Shown here: piece after piece, positions 33,756 through 45,300 of the stretch
How positions within the stretch are numbered: the stretch's first letter is position 1
How the letters are laid out: the number at the start of each line of letters is the position of its first letter
Assembly (NCBI GenBank): GCA_033725935.1
Contig: MU867105.1
Location: 246,184-310,183 of the forward strand
DNA length: 64,000 nt
Direction: 5' to 3'
Source: Cladorrhinum sp. PSN259
Taxonomy: Eukaryota; Ascomycota; Sordariomycetes; Sordariales; Podosporaceae
Notes under the pieces: generated by a model
What the model was told of the DNA's origin: nothing
Databases searched by the model: none
Seen by the model: only the letters and a program-made list of their open reading frames with translations
Program-made: the position numbers and the translations under genes

Positions 33756-35585
33756 CTAGCACTTTGCTGGCCAATTCTTCTTGATCCAATCTGCCCAAAG
33801 CTCCGTAAATGTGCCCTCCACATATGACTGGACGTGTTCAGTGCCGTAACGACCGCCCAACAACTTCAAAGCCATAAGCACAAATGGCTGGATGAAATCG
33901 ACAAACACCAAATCGACTGTGTCTGGCTCACCTTCTGATGGGAAGGCAAGCTCGGTCTGTATGCAATTAGGGACGAGGTAGAAGTTGATGTTTGCATGAA
34001 TTGAATCGTCGCCGTCATCTCCAATATCATCTCTTGTAGTGTAGCCTTCGGTGAGATGAGGCTTCTCACTTAGGCGATCCAACGGTTTTTGCAGGCCGTC
34101 ATTGATGATAGGCCCTGGGCTCTTGTAAATGATCGACTCGTTCAGAGCCCACTGTTCAGGAATACCCATAAACTTGTTATCAAGAAGCGCGGGCGCCTCC
34201 ATAATCCTGCCAGCATCATTCAGAAGTTTAATTACCTTCTTGGCGATCGGGTAAGGAACATCTGGTATATAGCTGAGGACGCTAAGGAAGGGAGAGACGA
34301 TATATGTGGTGTCCCTTGTGAATGCACCCTTGAAGATATCGAAACGAACAGCACCAGTGTTGGCAATGACCAAACGAGGAACGTCTTTCCTGGTGGGGTT
34401 GACGGCAACATCCGGTATCACTTGTTCTTGGAGCAAAGTATAAATGCTGTCTTCACTCGGATACGGAGCTCGTGTCATCCAATAATCTTGCGGCGCGCAC
34501 CCGAACGTGTAATCAAGCTCAAGCTCCTTGCGGGCCTTGGTGATCATAGCCGAGACATTGTGGCCGTGTTCGGTCGGAAAGGTAGTGGCATTGAGGCCTG
34601 TGTGATGATACAACCCAAGCAAGTTATTATCAATATACCGGCGGTGGAATGATAAAGGTGACTCAATCGCGGGTGTCTCGTCCTGTTTGACCACGCCATC
34701 GACTGACATCCAGCCAATTGTTTCAAAGTACCTTCCGCTGGCGATGGCAAACGACCGCTCATCGTACGCAGTTGCATCTCTGATATGGACATGCCCACCA
34801 AAGAACAGAATAGGTGTGACCGGATTCTGGTCCCGGATTGCCTTGAATATATCCTTGAACTCTTGCATTTGCACACCAACATGTCCGATTACAATGAATA
34901 CATCCGTCTGTTCTCGAATGGCTTTCTGAAACCAGGGTTCCTGGATTGTCTGTTTGACTGGTTGGACAATAGTGTTCTTGTCATTGCCGGTGAAGTCGAA
35001 GAGGAAGCCAAACGCGACTACATCCACCTTTTGATTCTTTGTTTGAAACTTGCGGTACCGCTGCGCCATTGGCATCCTCTTTCCAGTTTCTGGGTCAATG
35101 TAGTCGAGATTTGAGGCGATGTACTTCTTTTTGAAGTTCGGGACGGTGAAGCGGTGTTCAGCATCGGCAGTCGAGGCATGGTATAGCTCGTGGTTGCCGC
35201 TGCATATTATGTCGACAGCTTGCTCGCGGTAGATATCGTAGTAATATTTCCCTTTCGGGTCTGACGCATCGTACAAGCCGTTTCCTTCGACTCGGTCACC
35301 AGTATCAACAAGAAGCAAATCGACGCCGAGGTCATCTGCTCTCTTCCGCATGTGCTGCGCAAACGAAACATAATCACCCCAATCTCCCGAGTATTGCCCT
35401 TCTTGTAGATGGCCTGCGTGCCAACCGTGGGTATCCGTGGTATGTAGGAAATTGAGTTTTCCCCAGATCAGATCTCGCATGGGCGCTGGGACAGGCTCCG
35501 CTGCTTTTGGTTGCGCTGCGGATGCGGTGTGAAGACCAGCGAGCGCTGCGAACGCGCCGCTAATCAGGGCATTTTTGGTCACCAT
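33756..35585 (-). CDS. Secreted calcineurin-like metallophosphoesterase / 5'-nucleotidase-like
   Basis: Intronless; I start at the ATG at 35585 (a GTG one codon upstream is not used), giving 609 residues. A signal peptide is clear (VTKNALISGAFAALAGLHTASA). The catalytic metal-binding motifs follow in order: LHTTDTHGWHAGH (D-x-H), VDTGDRVEGNGL (GD), CSGNHELYH (GNHE), VIGHVGV (GH) and FGGHVHIRD (GHxH), so the dinuclear metal site is intact. The C-terminal ~250 residues correspond to the 5'-nucleotidase-like C-terminal domain. The closest family I recognise is the fungal 5'-nucleotidase-like group that includes S. cerevisiae YHR202W. Likely vacuolar or extracellular hydrolysis of a phosphoester; the substrate is not deducible. 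Confidence 0.88.
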   Translation of the reverse strand: MVTKNALISGAFAALAGLHTASAAQPKAAEPVPAPMRDLIWGKLNFLHTTDTHGWHAGHLQEGQYSGDWGDYVSFAQHMRKRADDLGVDLLLVDTGDRVEGNGLYDASDPKGKYYYDIYREQAVDIICSGNHELYHASTADAEHRFTVPNFKKKYIASNLDYIDPETGKRMPMAQRYRKFQTKNQKVDVVAFGFLFDFTGNDKNTIVQPVKQTIQEPWFQKAIREQTDVFIVIGHVGVQMQEFKDIFKAIRDQNPVTPILFFGGHVHIRDATAYDERSFAIASGRYFETIGWMSVDGVVKQDETPAIESPLSFHRRYIDNNLLGLYHHTGLNATTFPTEHGHNVSAMITKARKELELDYTFGCAPQDYWMTRAPYPSEDSIYTLLQEQVIPDVAVNPTRKDVPRLVIANTGAVRFDIFKGAFTRDTTYIVSPFLSVLSYIPDVPYPIAKKVIKLLNDAGRIMEAPALLDNKFMGIPEQWALNESIIYKSPGPIINDGLQKPLDRLSEKPHLTEGYTTRDDIGDDGDDSIHANINFYLVPNCIQTELAFPSEGEPDTVDLVFVDFIQPFVLMALKLLGGRYGTEHVQSYVEGTFTELWADWIKKNWPAKC

Positions 35586-37355
35586 CACTTTGGTTCTATT
35601 GATGGTTATGATGGATGTCCAAGTTTTTGTATTGATAGAGTCTGGTGTTGATAACGCCAGCTCTCAAGGTTGTTCGTTGTCACAGGTGAAGCTCGAAGCT
35701 CGGAGGGTGGTTGTCAGTTGCCTGCTCGTGACAGGGGACCCCTGAATGATCCCCTGCCACGATGTAATGTGGGGAACGACGACACCACAAGCCAAGACCA
35801 CAGGCCAGCCTCATCATACTCCTCCTCGATCTCAGCCCATCATCAGAAAGTGTCGTCTGCAAGAGCAACCTTTTTGGTGTTTTCAAAATCCAGAGGGTAC
35901 TGATTACCGAAAGAACATGATCTCGGGTGAGAACAGGGGTGAGACTAGGTTTCAGCTAGAACAGGTTTGGTGCGCCGGAGATAGGTTACTGCGTCTTTTT
36001 GGCCCACATATTCGTCCTGCTTCTCCTCACCGGATGTCTGAATAGCGGTCCGCAGATACACTAGGAAAGTGGAAGCCCAGAATTTGAGCTGGATGGATGT
36101 GTGCCCTGGATACATGCTGCCATGAGCGAATCCCTCGATTCCGCTTCACCGAGAAGGTCCCGCAGATATTGGCGATTTCGTCACAGCCGGTCTTTTCGGC
36201 CCTGTTTCGCTGCTGATTTATCCACGACATGGCTTGGTTGGACTTGGCTGATGTATCCCTGGGCAGCACTGTGAAATCGAAACGACATCAGGTTTTGATC
36301 CGTGTTCATCTAGAACCTGCCTTATCAAGCCCACACAGGTTTGTGTAGGTCACATCTTCCGTGTCAAGTGAACGAACCCCCACCTTTCGAGTTGGGATTG
36401 GGTGCCTTGGACAACTCACAAGACCCTCCATGCTGCCACGATGCACGCCCTCAGGGGAACCTCGGGAGCACCAGCCCTGATGGAATGAATGCAGGCACAG
36501 CCACCGCCTAAATGGACCCAGTGAGCCGGTGTTGTCTGGAGTGCCTGGCCTCCAATGGAAGCAGCTGCATGCTGTATGTTTCCGCCAAGGCCAACGTGGA
36601 AGGAGGAGCTTCTGATCGAACTGTGGGGGAGGTTTGGCGCCAAGATTGAAGACTTGCACTTCCACCCCGCACCCCCAATGGAGCCCCGGTTCCATCGGGT
36701 GCCCACCACCCACCACCAAAGATCGAAAGCTGAGAGCTGATTGCCCCGAACCGCGAGGTAATGCATGCGAGTGCACGCAGCCGGCCACTGAAGAACGGTG
36801 TGTCTTGCGGCGCCTTCATGCATCCATGGATGGAACACCCAAAGATGGGTCGGGGTCTTGTGCCTGTTCTTCCAAAACATACCAGGTCCTTGGAATTCAG
36901 GATCCCACCATCTGCCGTGCCTACATAGCTGGAGCTCTCCCTCGGCCCAACCTCTCCTCCTGGATCCAACTTACCAAGCTCCTCCACTTTGTATAGTATC
37001 TAGGGAGACATATTTAGTTCCTGGAAGGCCCCTCCTTGCTGCTGCAGATCTTCGATCTCATCGTTGACAAGGCCCTTGAGTGCACGATTTAAACTTTTGT
37101 CAGGCTCAACACCAACTCTGTCTAACCTCGATTAGCGTCAAATTCATCCTAACTCGCTGATTGTCGAGCTGTCTGTTTCCTCTCGTCTCTTCCAGTCTCG
37201 TGTTCCCCGCGTTGTCATTGTGCAGCATCCTTGGTGTCACACGCCAACCTGCCTTTCTTTATTTTCCCCAGCCTTTGCCTGTTGTAGCCGCGTGCTCTTG
37301 AGCACGAGCTTCAACCATCAACACCACTGTCGACGACACTTCAAGTCTCACAGCG
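35586..37355. other. Intergenic, divergent promoter region
   Basis: 1.8 kb between divergent genes. Several overlapping minus-strand frames near 36,300-36,990 arise from GC-rich sequence and have no domain or splice logic. The last ~250 bases form a pyrimidine-rich leader of the next gene. Confidence 0.45.
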
Positions 37356-38132
37356 ATGGCAACCGCAATTCGCAATGAGGTACCTACGTACTCTCGGACC
37401 GGCATGGAACATATGAGTGCCGAGGATTTCGAGACTGCTTCCATCCGATCAGCTGCTCCGTCTTATAGTAAGTAACTTGACATATATTCTCCCCCAGTTT
37501 GTGATGGACCTTAAGCTCACCACTCCTACAAAGCCTCCGATGCTCCATCCTATCACACAGTGGCACCACACCCAGACCCCGTGCCACCGTACTCGCCACC
37601 AGCATCATCAAACTCGCAAGCCCCAAGAGGCTCCTCCACCAGCCTCGTCGCCTCACTCCTAGGCCCCGAACCCCCATCCGAGTCCGCAAGAAGAAGGGGG
37701 CTGCCCCCAGTCCCCAGCGGTCCCATCCGGCACCATGAACCCTCACTCAACCAGTTCCGAATCCCCAGGATCCCTACCTGGTCAAGGCTCGGTTCCAACC
37801 CCACGGCGCGTCATTACCACAACGTAGCCAATCGTCGAGCGGCTTCGAGCACCACCAGCCTCGGCAACTTCTCCAGCACCAACTCGTCCCAGGTCGATAT
37901 CACGAGGGGCATCCTCGACCGGATCGAGGAAGATGATCAGCACCACCAGCAACAGCAGCCACGCAGCCGCGTCCATGCGCTTGAGGATCCAATTTTAGTA
38001 GGTGAAGAGGCGGCCAGGCGGGCAAGACAGAGCCGGCTTGCCAGGGAGAGGGGTGATGATATCCTCATTCGCGAGAACCTCAGCTGGGACTGGTTCCTTG
38101 GCGAGCTGTCCCGCCGTCACCGCCGGGGATGA
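37356..38132 (+). CDS. Small conserved disordered fungal protein
   Basis: Two exons, 37356-37467 and 37534-38132 (66-nt GT-AG intron), 236 residues. The splice gives SIRSAAPSYTSDAPSYHTV, an in-frame doubling of an APSY-type motif, which supports the joint. The middle is Pro/Ser-rich and disordered. The C-terminal part has an acidic/Gln stretch (EEDDQHHQQQQ), a charged helix with GEEAARRARQSRLARER, and the ending LSWDWFLGELSRRHRRG. The family is not characterised as far as I can tell. No signal peptide or membrane segment. The aromatic NLSWDWFLG tail may be a short binding motif (inference). Confidence 0.75.
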
Positions 38133-38938
38133 TTTGAGTGGGAAGCTTGCGAGTTTAAAGGGAAGATTGATTGCTGCGGCTATTTGGTTTTTTTTAAAAA
38201 CTGTTAACGGTTTTGACGGTGCGATTTTCCTCCCTATTCTCTCAACATTGGATTTACGTTCTCGCCTTCATTTGATGGGTCTATGAGTCTTTATGTTCTT
38301 TCCGTCATCTTTTTCCCTTCTTTTCCTTCTTTTCCTTCTTTTCTACTGTTCACAACATTAGACCCGGCGTCAGGTCATCTTCATGAACTGGACGCACCCA
38401 GATTGCGAGCCAGTGGACTGGTTGCATGATTTAGCATTCATCTTTGTTCTTTTCTTTTGTCTGGCTCCACCTATGTAACAGGAGCGATTCTCTGTAACAG
38501 TATCATGGAATGGGAAGGCTCTGGAAAATAGGTTATGGAGAATGGATATATTCTGTCATTTTCGGACAGTTTTCCCGTTTGCTGTGATGTGCTAGTCTCA
38601 TTGTAATGATTGTAAGTGCGATATGGTCCAAAGGAGAAGTATCTCATGTCGAACCCACAACGTGCTGATATTAGATATGTCTGAAACAGAACAACACTAC
38701 TTAGCAAAGCTCTTGCAGAATCAAGTGGAGGCCAGCGTGAAATCAGATCGGCATAGAAGGATTATCTGCCCTATTTACCCCCTAGTCCGTGATGCCTCTA
38801 TTGGATCAACTAAACATCCGTCAACGCCATGCAAAATGCTATTAATAAACATCTCGTAAACACCGAAAGTTCATCTTGGTATACAGTTTTTTGTACACAC
38901 TCTCTTGCACATCATACTACCCCGCCCGTCAGACTTGT
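38133..38938. other. Convergent 3' intergenic region
   Basis: No gene seen between the convergent small-protein gene and vma11; contains T/C-rich tracts (TTTTCCTTC repeats near 38,320). Confidence 0.45.
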
Positions 38939-39848
38939 TTAGCCCTTGCTCTTGGTGTTGAGGATGAGAGCGACAATAAGCCTATGAATAATCAGTCAGC
39001 AGCGGCCACCATGTACAACCCATAGCTAGACAAACTTACCCATAAAGACCGAGAACTTCGCCGAAAATGAGAATCAAAACCATGCCGACGAAGATTCTGG
39101 ACTGCAACATGTATGATCTGACGCCCTTGTCGCCAACCACGCCGATGCAGTAACCAGCCGCAAGGCCCGTCAAGCCCACCGACAATCCACATGCAAGATG
39201 CATAAAGCCGCTACATCCACATGTTAGCACCAGGCGTGCCTATCTGCAGGCATTCCAGGGAACCTACTTAAACAAGCTGTAATGAGAGTTGTCGCCCTCT
39301 GGAGGCATAAGATCCTGGGCGATGAGAACGGAAATGACGAGCGAGTAAACAGCAATGATGCCGGACATGACGACCGGGATCAAGCACTACATGGGCGTGA
39401 CCACATCAGCAACTGAGCCTTGTTCATATCGCCGAAAGAGCCAAGCAAGTATCAGTCTTCCAGTATGGTGCTTCTCACCTTCATAATCAGATCCGGCCTG
39501 AAGGTGCCAACACCAGCGATACCAATACCGGACTTGGCGGTACCGTAGGCGGCGCCTGCGCCTATTGTTTTGGGGAAGCTTGTCAGCTACATATCGAATA
39601 AATGATGTAATCGGCATCATCAGGACGGATGAGAGGGATCTGGATCGGATATGGCGGGATGTTGGTAGAGGAGAGGTTGCACATACTGCCAAAGATCATA
39701 GCTGCTGCGATGCCACCCTATGTAGAAGAGGAATATGTTAGTCAACACTTCTTTGGCGACGGATCCTGAATATCCTAGCTGCCAACGCTCATTGACTTAC
39801 CATTCCGAGGAACGGCGCGAACTTGGGGCTCATCTCTGAGTCGGCCAT
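38939..39848 (-). CDS. vma11: V-type ATPase proteolipid subunit c'
   Basis: Six exons: 39848-39801, 39717-39687, 39561-39479, 39386-39268, 39210-39040, 38981-38939; all GT-AG, in frame, 164 residues. It is a membrane-rotor subunit of the vacuolar H+-ATPase V0 ring, with four transmembrane helices and the proton-carrying glutamate in helix 4 (LILIFGEVLGLYG, about Glu145). I assign c' rather than c from KCLIPVVMSGIIAVYSLVI, FNGFMHLACGLSVGLTGLAA, RSYMLQSRIFVGMVLILIF and the tail LNTKSKG, which match fungal Vma11; the c paralogue has FIQLGAG and QQPR at these places. The first exons are very small (48 and 31 nt), usual for proteolipid genes in Pezizomycotina. It shares a divergent 1.4-kb promoter with the Rho GEF gene. 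Confidence 0.95.
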
Positions 39849-41241
39849 GGTGAATGTCCTGTATTTTCCAACTCGGAAAGCAATTGGCCAGATGCAGGTG
39901 AAGTAGTCAAACCGAGATTGGCGCGAAGATGAAAACCTGTGTGTTGGTGGATAGATGTGTTGCTGGTTGACGTTGTCTCGAGGTTCAACAAACAACCGTA
40001 ACAACAGCCTACGGCGCAGCTTTCCTAGGTTGCAGTTGCTTGGCATGAGCAACCAAGGAGCTCCGCTGCTCACCGAACCGGGGGGGGTCCCCAAAGGACA
40101 GTCACGTGAATCTACATCCGCCGGAGTTTCGATGAATTCAACTGCCACGCGGCCAGCAGAGCTTCCAAGTTTACTCAATAAAACCGTTGTGCTGAGTTAT
40201 CAACGACTTGCTTGGGCTCAAGGCGCTGATCAGCTCTAGCTGCCGTTCTGCATGGCGCCGTAGAAGGAGAAGAAACGGAAAACAAAACATTCAACACAGT
40301 GTCACCCCAGCTGCCAAGCTGATCATTGGGTGACCCGTTTCCGAAACGCGTATCGGGCACTGTGTTTGCACTTCTGAGATGGCTTCATCTTGATTATATT
40401 GTTGCACATGTGCTTCTGTTATCCTGCAGCACCGGCAGTTGCTTCAACTATTGACAAGAGATGACTTGGACATCTCAATGCTAGACATCGACAGTGCCCT
40501 TTAAGGGAGGGGTTGCATAGCGACATATTCTAATTCAGTCTCATAGAGACTATTGATTTATTTTATTTCAAATACGAAAAGAACTGATGTAATTAATGTA
40601 GCTATTTCTATCTGTACGGATGATTTCATGAGACAAAGACACACAGAGAGTGTCCCCAGGCAGGGGCAGCAAGGGCTGCGCCACGTCCCGAAGGCGGGCT
40701 GTATGCCGCTAAGTATACTAGCTATGGGGCACTTGCATCGTCTTCAATATTCATCTGATTGGTATTTTTTATTATTATCGAAATCTAAATGCAAATTTCC
40801 CCCGACACAACTCGATTTGCCAGAGCGGATGTGTTGTCCATTGGGTCCGGGTTACAGGTCTGAGAGACGACGCCAAAAAACTGTCGTTAGGGGCTCCCGG
40901 GGCACTGCCCAATACCGTCCAATAACAACGTCACTTGCTCTTGCAGGGCAGGCGGTGGCACAACTGGAACCGGAAACATCGTCGGCGGTCGGTCGTCGAA
41001 AAGCGAGAAAGTAACAACATTCACCCATTGCCATAATCTAAAAGGGAAAAAGAGGTCGCCGGCAGACGTCTCGTCGACGCCGAGATACGAGTAAGTTGCT
41101 ACTTCTCCACTTTTTGATTGCAAATACCCCTGGCGAGAACTGGACCTGGCGATTTCGCGCCTCTCTCAACACTTCCCTGCACCGTCCCTCTCTGTTCGTC
41201 GCCGACAGGTTGCTGATGCATACTATGTTCCGGTAGCAGCC
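39849..41241. other. Divergent promoter of vma11 and Rho GEF gene
   Basis: 1.4 kb with no recognisable gene; includes an A/T-rich patch at 40,500-40,620 and leader sequence before 41,242. Confidence 0.45.
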
Positions 41242-44200
41242 ATGGCCGAGTACCAGCGCGATAGAGTCCCGCCCACGCGGCAGCAGCAATATGGATCGCC
41301 AAACAACACCTATCAACGGGATGCCGCCTTTTCCAACATATTTGGTGCCGCGCCACCTCCCGGCCGATCGCAGACCATGACTTCGTCCGTCCCTCCACCC
41401 GATCTGATGCAACAGGGGCGCACGCAGACGATGACCTCGATGTCGGGCGTGGACATGCAAAGGCCGCCGCCGCAGCGAGCACCCGTGGGATCAGCAGGAG
41501 GAGGAGGGTATGGTGACGGTATGGGCGTGCCCCCTCCTCGCCGGCCTACCGACTCTCCTCAGGGATATGGATACAATCAGGGGCAACAGCGCTCCGTGTC
41601 GAGTGGTACACAGGTGCCATCCCCGCAATATCTACAGCAACAGCAACAGCAACAGGCACGCCGTCCCTTCCCAGGTACCCCCCAGGGCCAACAGCAGTAC
41701 CAGCAGCAACAACAATATCCACCACAACAGCAGGGCTTCCCTCCCCGTCGCCCTCCCCAAGGCTCCCCCCCGCAGGGCTACCCCCCTAGTAATGGCCAGC
41801 GTTCAACAGCCCAGAGGTTCCATCAAGGAGGCGGACCTGCGCCCGCCATGAATTCCGATCCATACCGATCACAGTCTTTGGCAAGCTATCCGCGAGCTCC
41901 CCCCATGTATCAACAACCGACGCAATCCTACCAGAATCAACAAGCCCCGGCCAATGCCTTTCGTCACGCCCAGTACACTCAGCAACAACATTCTGCCCGT
42001 ACAACCGCCCAAGGCCGTGTCGTTCCCGAGAGACATATGGAGGATCACCGCTCCATGAGCATGACAGGATATCCTTCGCAAGATAGGGACGCGCATCAGA
42101 CGATGAGTGGTCGTGTGATTCCCAATAGGAGGCCAGCAGGTGGTGGTCCTCCGGGTTCTGACCATTACGGTGGAAGTAACAATGCTACGCCGACTCAAGC
42201 ATATGCAATGGGCTACGGCGCTCCTGGATCCCAAACAAGAACTCAGAGCATGGCATCCTCGATTGGAAATGATAGCCAGAGAACCATGTCAATGGCATCC
42301 ACGATTACTCCCTCGATAGCACCGACGGACAGGACGGATGCTACTCTGGTGCAAAGGTCATCCATGACCAATTCCATTGGCAGCGAACGCCCACCGACCG
42401 CGAAGGTCCGACCACCCATAGTATACCCCGCTCTTCTTTCGCGTGTTGCCGAGTGCTTCCAACAAAAGATTGTTGTTGGAGACCGGACCAAGAACGAACT
42501 CACCTACAAGGATGCCTTCAGCGGTGCCGAAGCCGTGGATGTTCTCTCTTATATCATCAGAACTACCGATCGGAATCTTGCCCTTCTCTTGGGTCGTGCG
42601 CTTGATGCGCAAAAGTTTTTTCACGATGTCACATATGACCATAGGTTGCGCGATTCGACATACGAGATGTACCAATTTCGCGATACCATGGCAGATGAGG
42701 AGGCCCCAGTTAACGGTGTTTTTGTCCTGCTCTCTGAATGCTACTCTCCCACTTGCACAAGGGACCAGCTGTGCTATTCTATTGCGTGCCCACGACGTCT
42801 TGAGCAGGTTTCGAGACTCAACTTGAAAATGGGACCTGGCCTTAAGCGGGAAGGAGAAGCACCCGTCAACGATGATGATGTTGACCAGACAGACGAGCAG
42901 CGTCTCTGGATTAACAGTGTGCCGAAGGAGATCGCGGACAGCATAGGAGACCGTGAGAAGAAGAGGCAAGAGGTTATTTCGGAAATCTGCTACACAGAGC
43001 GCGACTTCGTCAAAGATCTCGAGTATCTGCGCGACTTTTGGATTTTTCCCCTCAGGGGAAAGATCAATGGTATGTCTCCAATCCCGATGCAGAGAAGAGA
43101 AAAGGTGGTGCGCTCGATTTTCAGCAACATCATCGATCCTCCAAGTATCCATGCGGTCAGCTCCAAGTTTGCCAGGGCCCTCACCGAGCGCCAACAAAAG
43201 GCCCCGGTTGTCAAGAACATTGCCGACGTGTTTTTGGAATATGCGCCTCACTTCGAACCTTTTATCCACTATGGTTCGAAGCAACTTGAAGCCAAATTTG
43301 AGTTTGAGAATGAGCGTGCTTTAAATAAAGACTTTTCCACTTTTGTGGATGAGATTGAACGGCGGAGAGAATCCCGAAAGCTGGAACTCAACGGTTATCT
43401 CACCAAGCCAACCACAAGACTTGCAAGGTACCCGCTCCTTTTGGAGAATGTATTGAAGTATACTGAGCCCGATAATCCGGACAAGGAGGACATCCCCAAG
43501 GTTTTGACTTTGATCCGTGATTTGCTTAGTCGAGTCAATGCCGAGTCCGGCAAGGCTGAGAATCGCTTCAACCTGCGCAAGTTGCATGAAAAGCTCAAGT
43601 TCCGCCCCAACGAGAAGGTGGATTTGAAACTTACAGATGAGGGCCGAGACCTCGTGTTCAAGACCCAGTTCAAGAAGTCTCCAACAGAACAGCCAGACAT
43701 TACAGCTTTCCTGTTTGACCATGCTGTACTTCTGGTCCGAATTAAACAAGTGGGGAAGACAGAGGAGGTTAAAGCTTATCGAAGGGTAAGGGGCTGCAAC
43801 CTCAAACAATGCTTTTTTTTTTTGGGTTTAGATGCTAACATGACTGCAGCCAATTCCGTTGGAGCTACTGGCCATCAAGGAAATGGAAGAAGTGATTCCC
43901 TCTTCTGGGGCGGTGAAACGGTCTTCGTCTAGTTTACTGCCCGCATTGCGTACCTCGACAACCGAAACCAAAAAGGGCGACGGCTGGCCCATCACCTTCC
44001 GGCATCTAGGCAAGAATGGTTACGAGTTAACATTGTATGCCTCGAACCAATCCGGCAGACAGAAGTGGCTTGAGTTCATCGACACTGCGCAGCAGAAACT
44101 CAGAGCTCGTGCCGACTTCCTCAACACCACCATCCTCTCGTCTAGCTTCTTCTCGGGCCAGAACAAAGTCAACTGTGTTACACCCTTTGACGGCGGTCGC

Positions 44201-45300
44201 AAACTCATCTATGGGACCGACAGTGGTATCTACATTTCGGATCGCAGATCCAAAGATAAGGATGCACCGCCCAAGCGTGTTATTGAGGTTACGAATGTGA
44301 CGCAGGTTGATGTTTTGGAAGAGTACCAGCTCTTGTTGGTTCTTTCCAACAAATCACTGCTCTCGTATCCACTTGACGCTCTCAATGCAAACGAGCCCAT
44401 GGGATCCAAGCGCGCGAAGAAGATCCAGACTCACTGCCACTTCTTCAAGACAGGTATCTGCCTGGGTCGTCACCTCGTGTGTTGCATGAAGATAACAGCT
44501 CTTTCAACCACGGTCAAGGTTTACGAGCCAAATGATGCGATGTCCAGGACTAAGAAGCAGAAGGGTCTCAGCAAAATGTTCAACGCAGGCCAGGATGAAC
44601 TTAAGCCGTTCAAGGAGTTTTATATCCCGACTGAGTCCAGTTCGGTGCATTTCCTCAAGTCCAAGCTTTGCGTTGCATGCGCCCGCGGCTTCGAAGTCGT
44701 CAGTCTCGAGACGCTCGAGACGCAGTCCCTTCTCGACCAGGCCGACACGTCGCTCGATTTCGTGGCAAGAAAGGACGGCGTCAAGCCGATTCATATCGAG
44801 CGTCTCAATGGCGAATTTCTGCTCAACTACAGCGAGTTCTCCTTCTTTGTTAATCGTAACGGATGGAGAGCAAGGCCCGACTGGCGTCTCGACTGGGAGG
44901 GTACACCGCAGGCATTTGCACTCAGTTACCCCTGGATTTTGGCGTTTGAGCCCAACTTTATTGAGCTCAGGCATATTGAGAACTTGTCCGTGCATATTGT
45001 GCCGCACAGGAATATCAGGATGCTGCATAGCAGCACGCACGAGGTGAGTTTTGCTGCATTGCGATTCCAGATTGCGCTTACCACTTTACTAATCCTTTGC
45101 CACAGATTATCTATGCCTACGAAGATGAGCGTGGCGAGGATGTCATTGAAGCCATTGATTTCTGGACCAACCAGAGGAAATCTGTCATGTATCCTACAGA
45201 TGCAGCAGCAGCAACGCCGTCGTCGCCGCCTCCGCCTCCGCCTCCGGTCCCCGCTGCCTCGTCGATGCCTCCACGGCTGACAATTAGGGGGTTGGATTAA
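41242..45300 (+). CDS. rom2: Rho1 guanine nucleotide exchange factor (ROM1/ROM2 type)
   Basis: Three exons, 41242-43785, 43850-45043, 45106-45300 (introns of 64 and 62 nt), 1,310 residues. It activates Rho1 at the plasma membrane, upstream of Pkc1/cell-wall-integrity signalling and glucan synthase. Order of domains: a disordered Gln/Pro-rich N-terminus (polyQ near 130-190); DEP at about 397-478 (LLSRVAECFQQK ... DSTYEMYQF); DH/RhoGEF at about 574-770 (KRQEVISEICYTERDFVKDL ... TTRLARYPLLLENVLKYT, the catalytic helix); PH at about 785-935 (spanning the first intron; ends GRQKWLEFIDTAQQKL); CNH/citron domain at about 950-1270 (INCVTPFDGG-like start VNCVTPFDGGRKLIYGTDSG). The C-terminus ends in a polyPro run. 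The architecture is diagnostic for fungal Rom2. Confidence 0.95.

Noticed and set aside
36306..36987. Overlapping minus-strand ORFs of 154-160 codons
   Set aside because: Three frames are open at once because of base composition; none has domains, good starts or splice logic.
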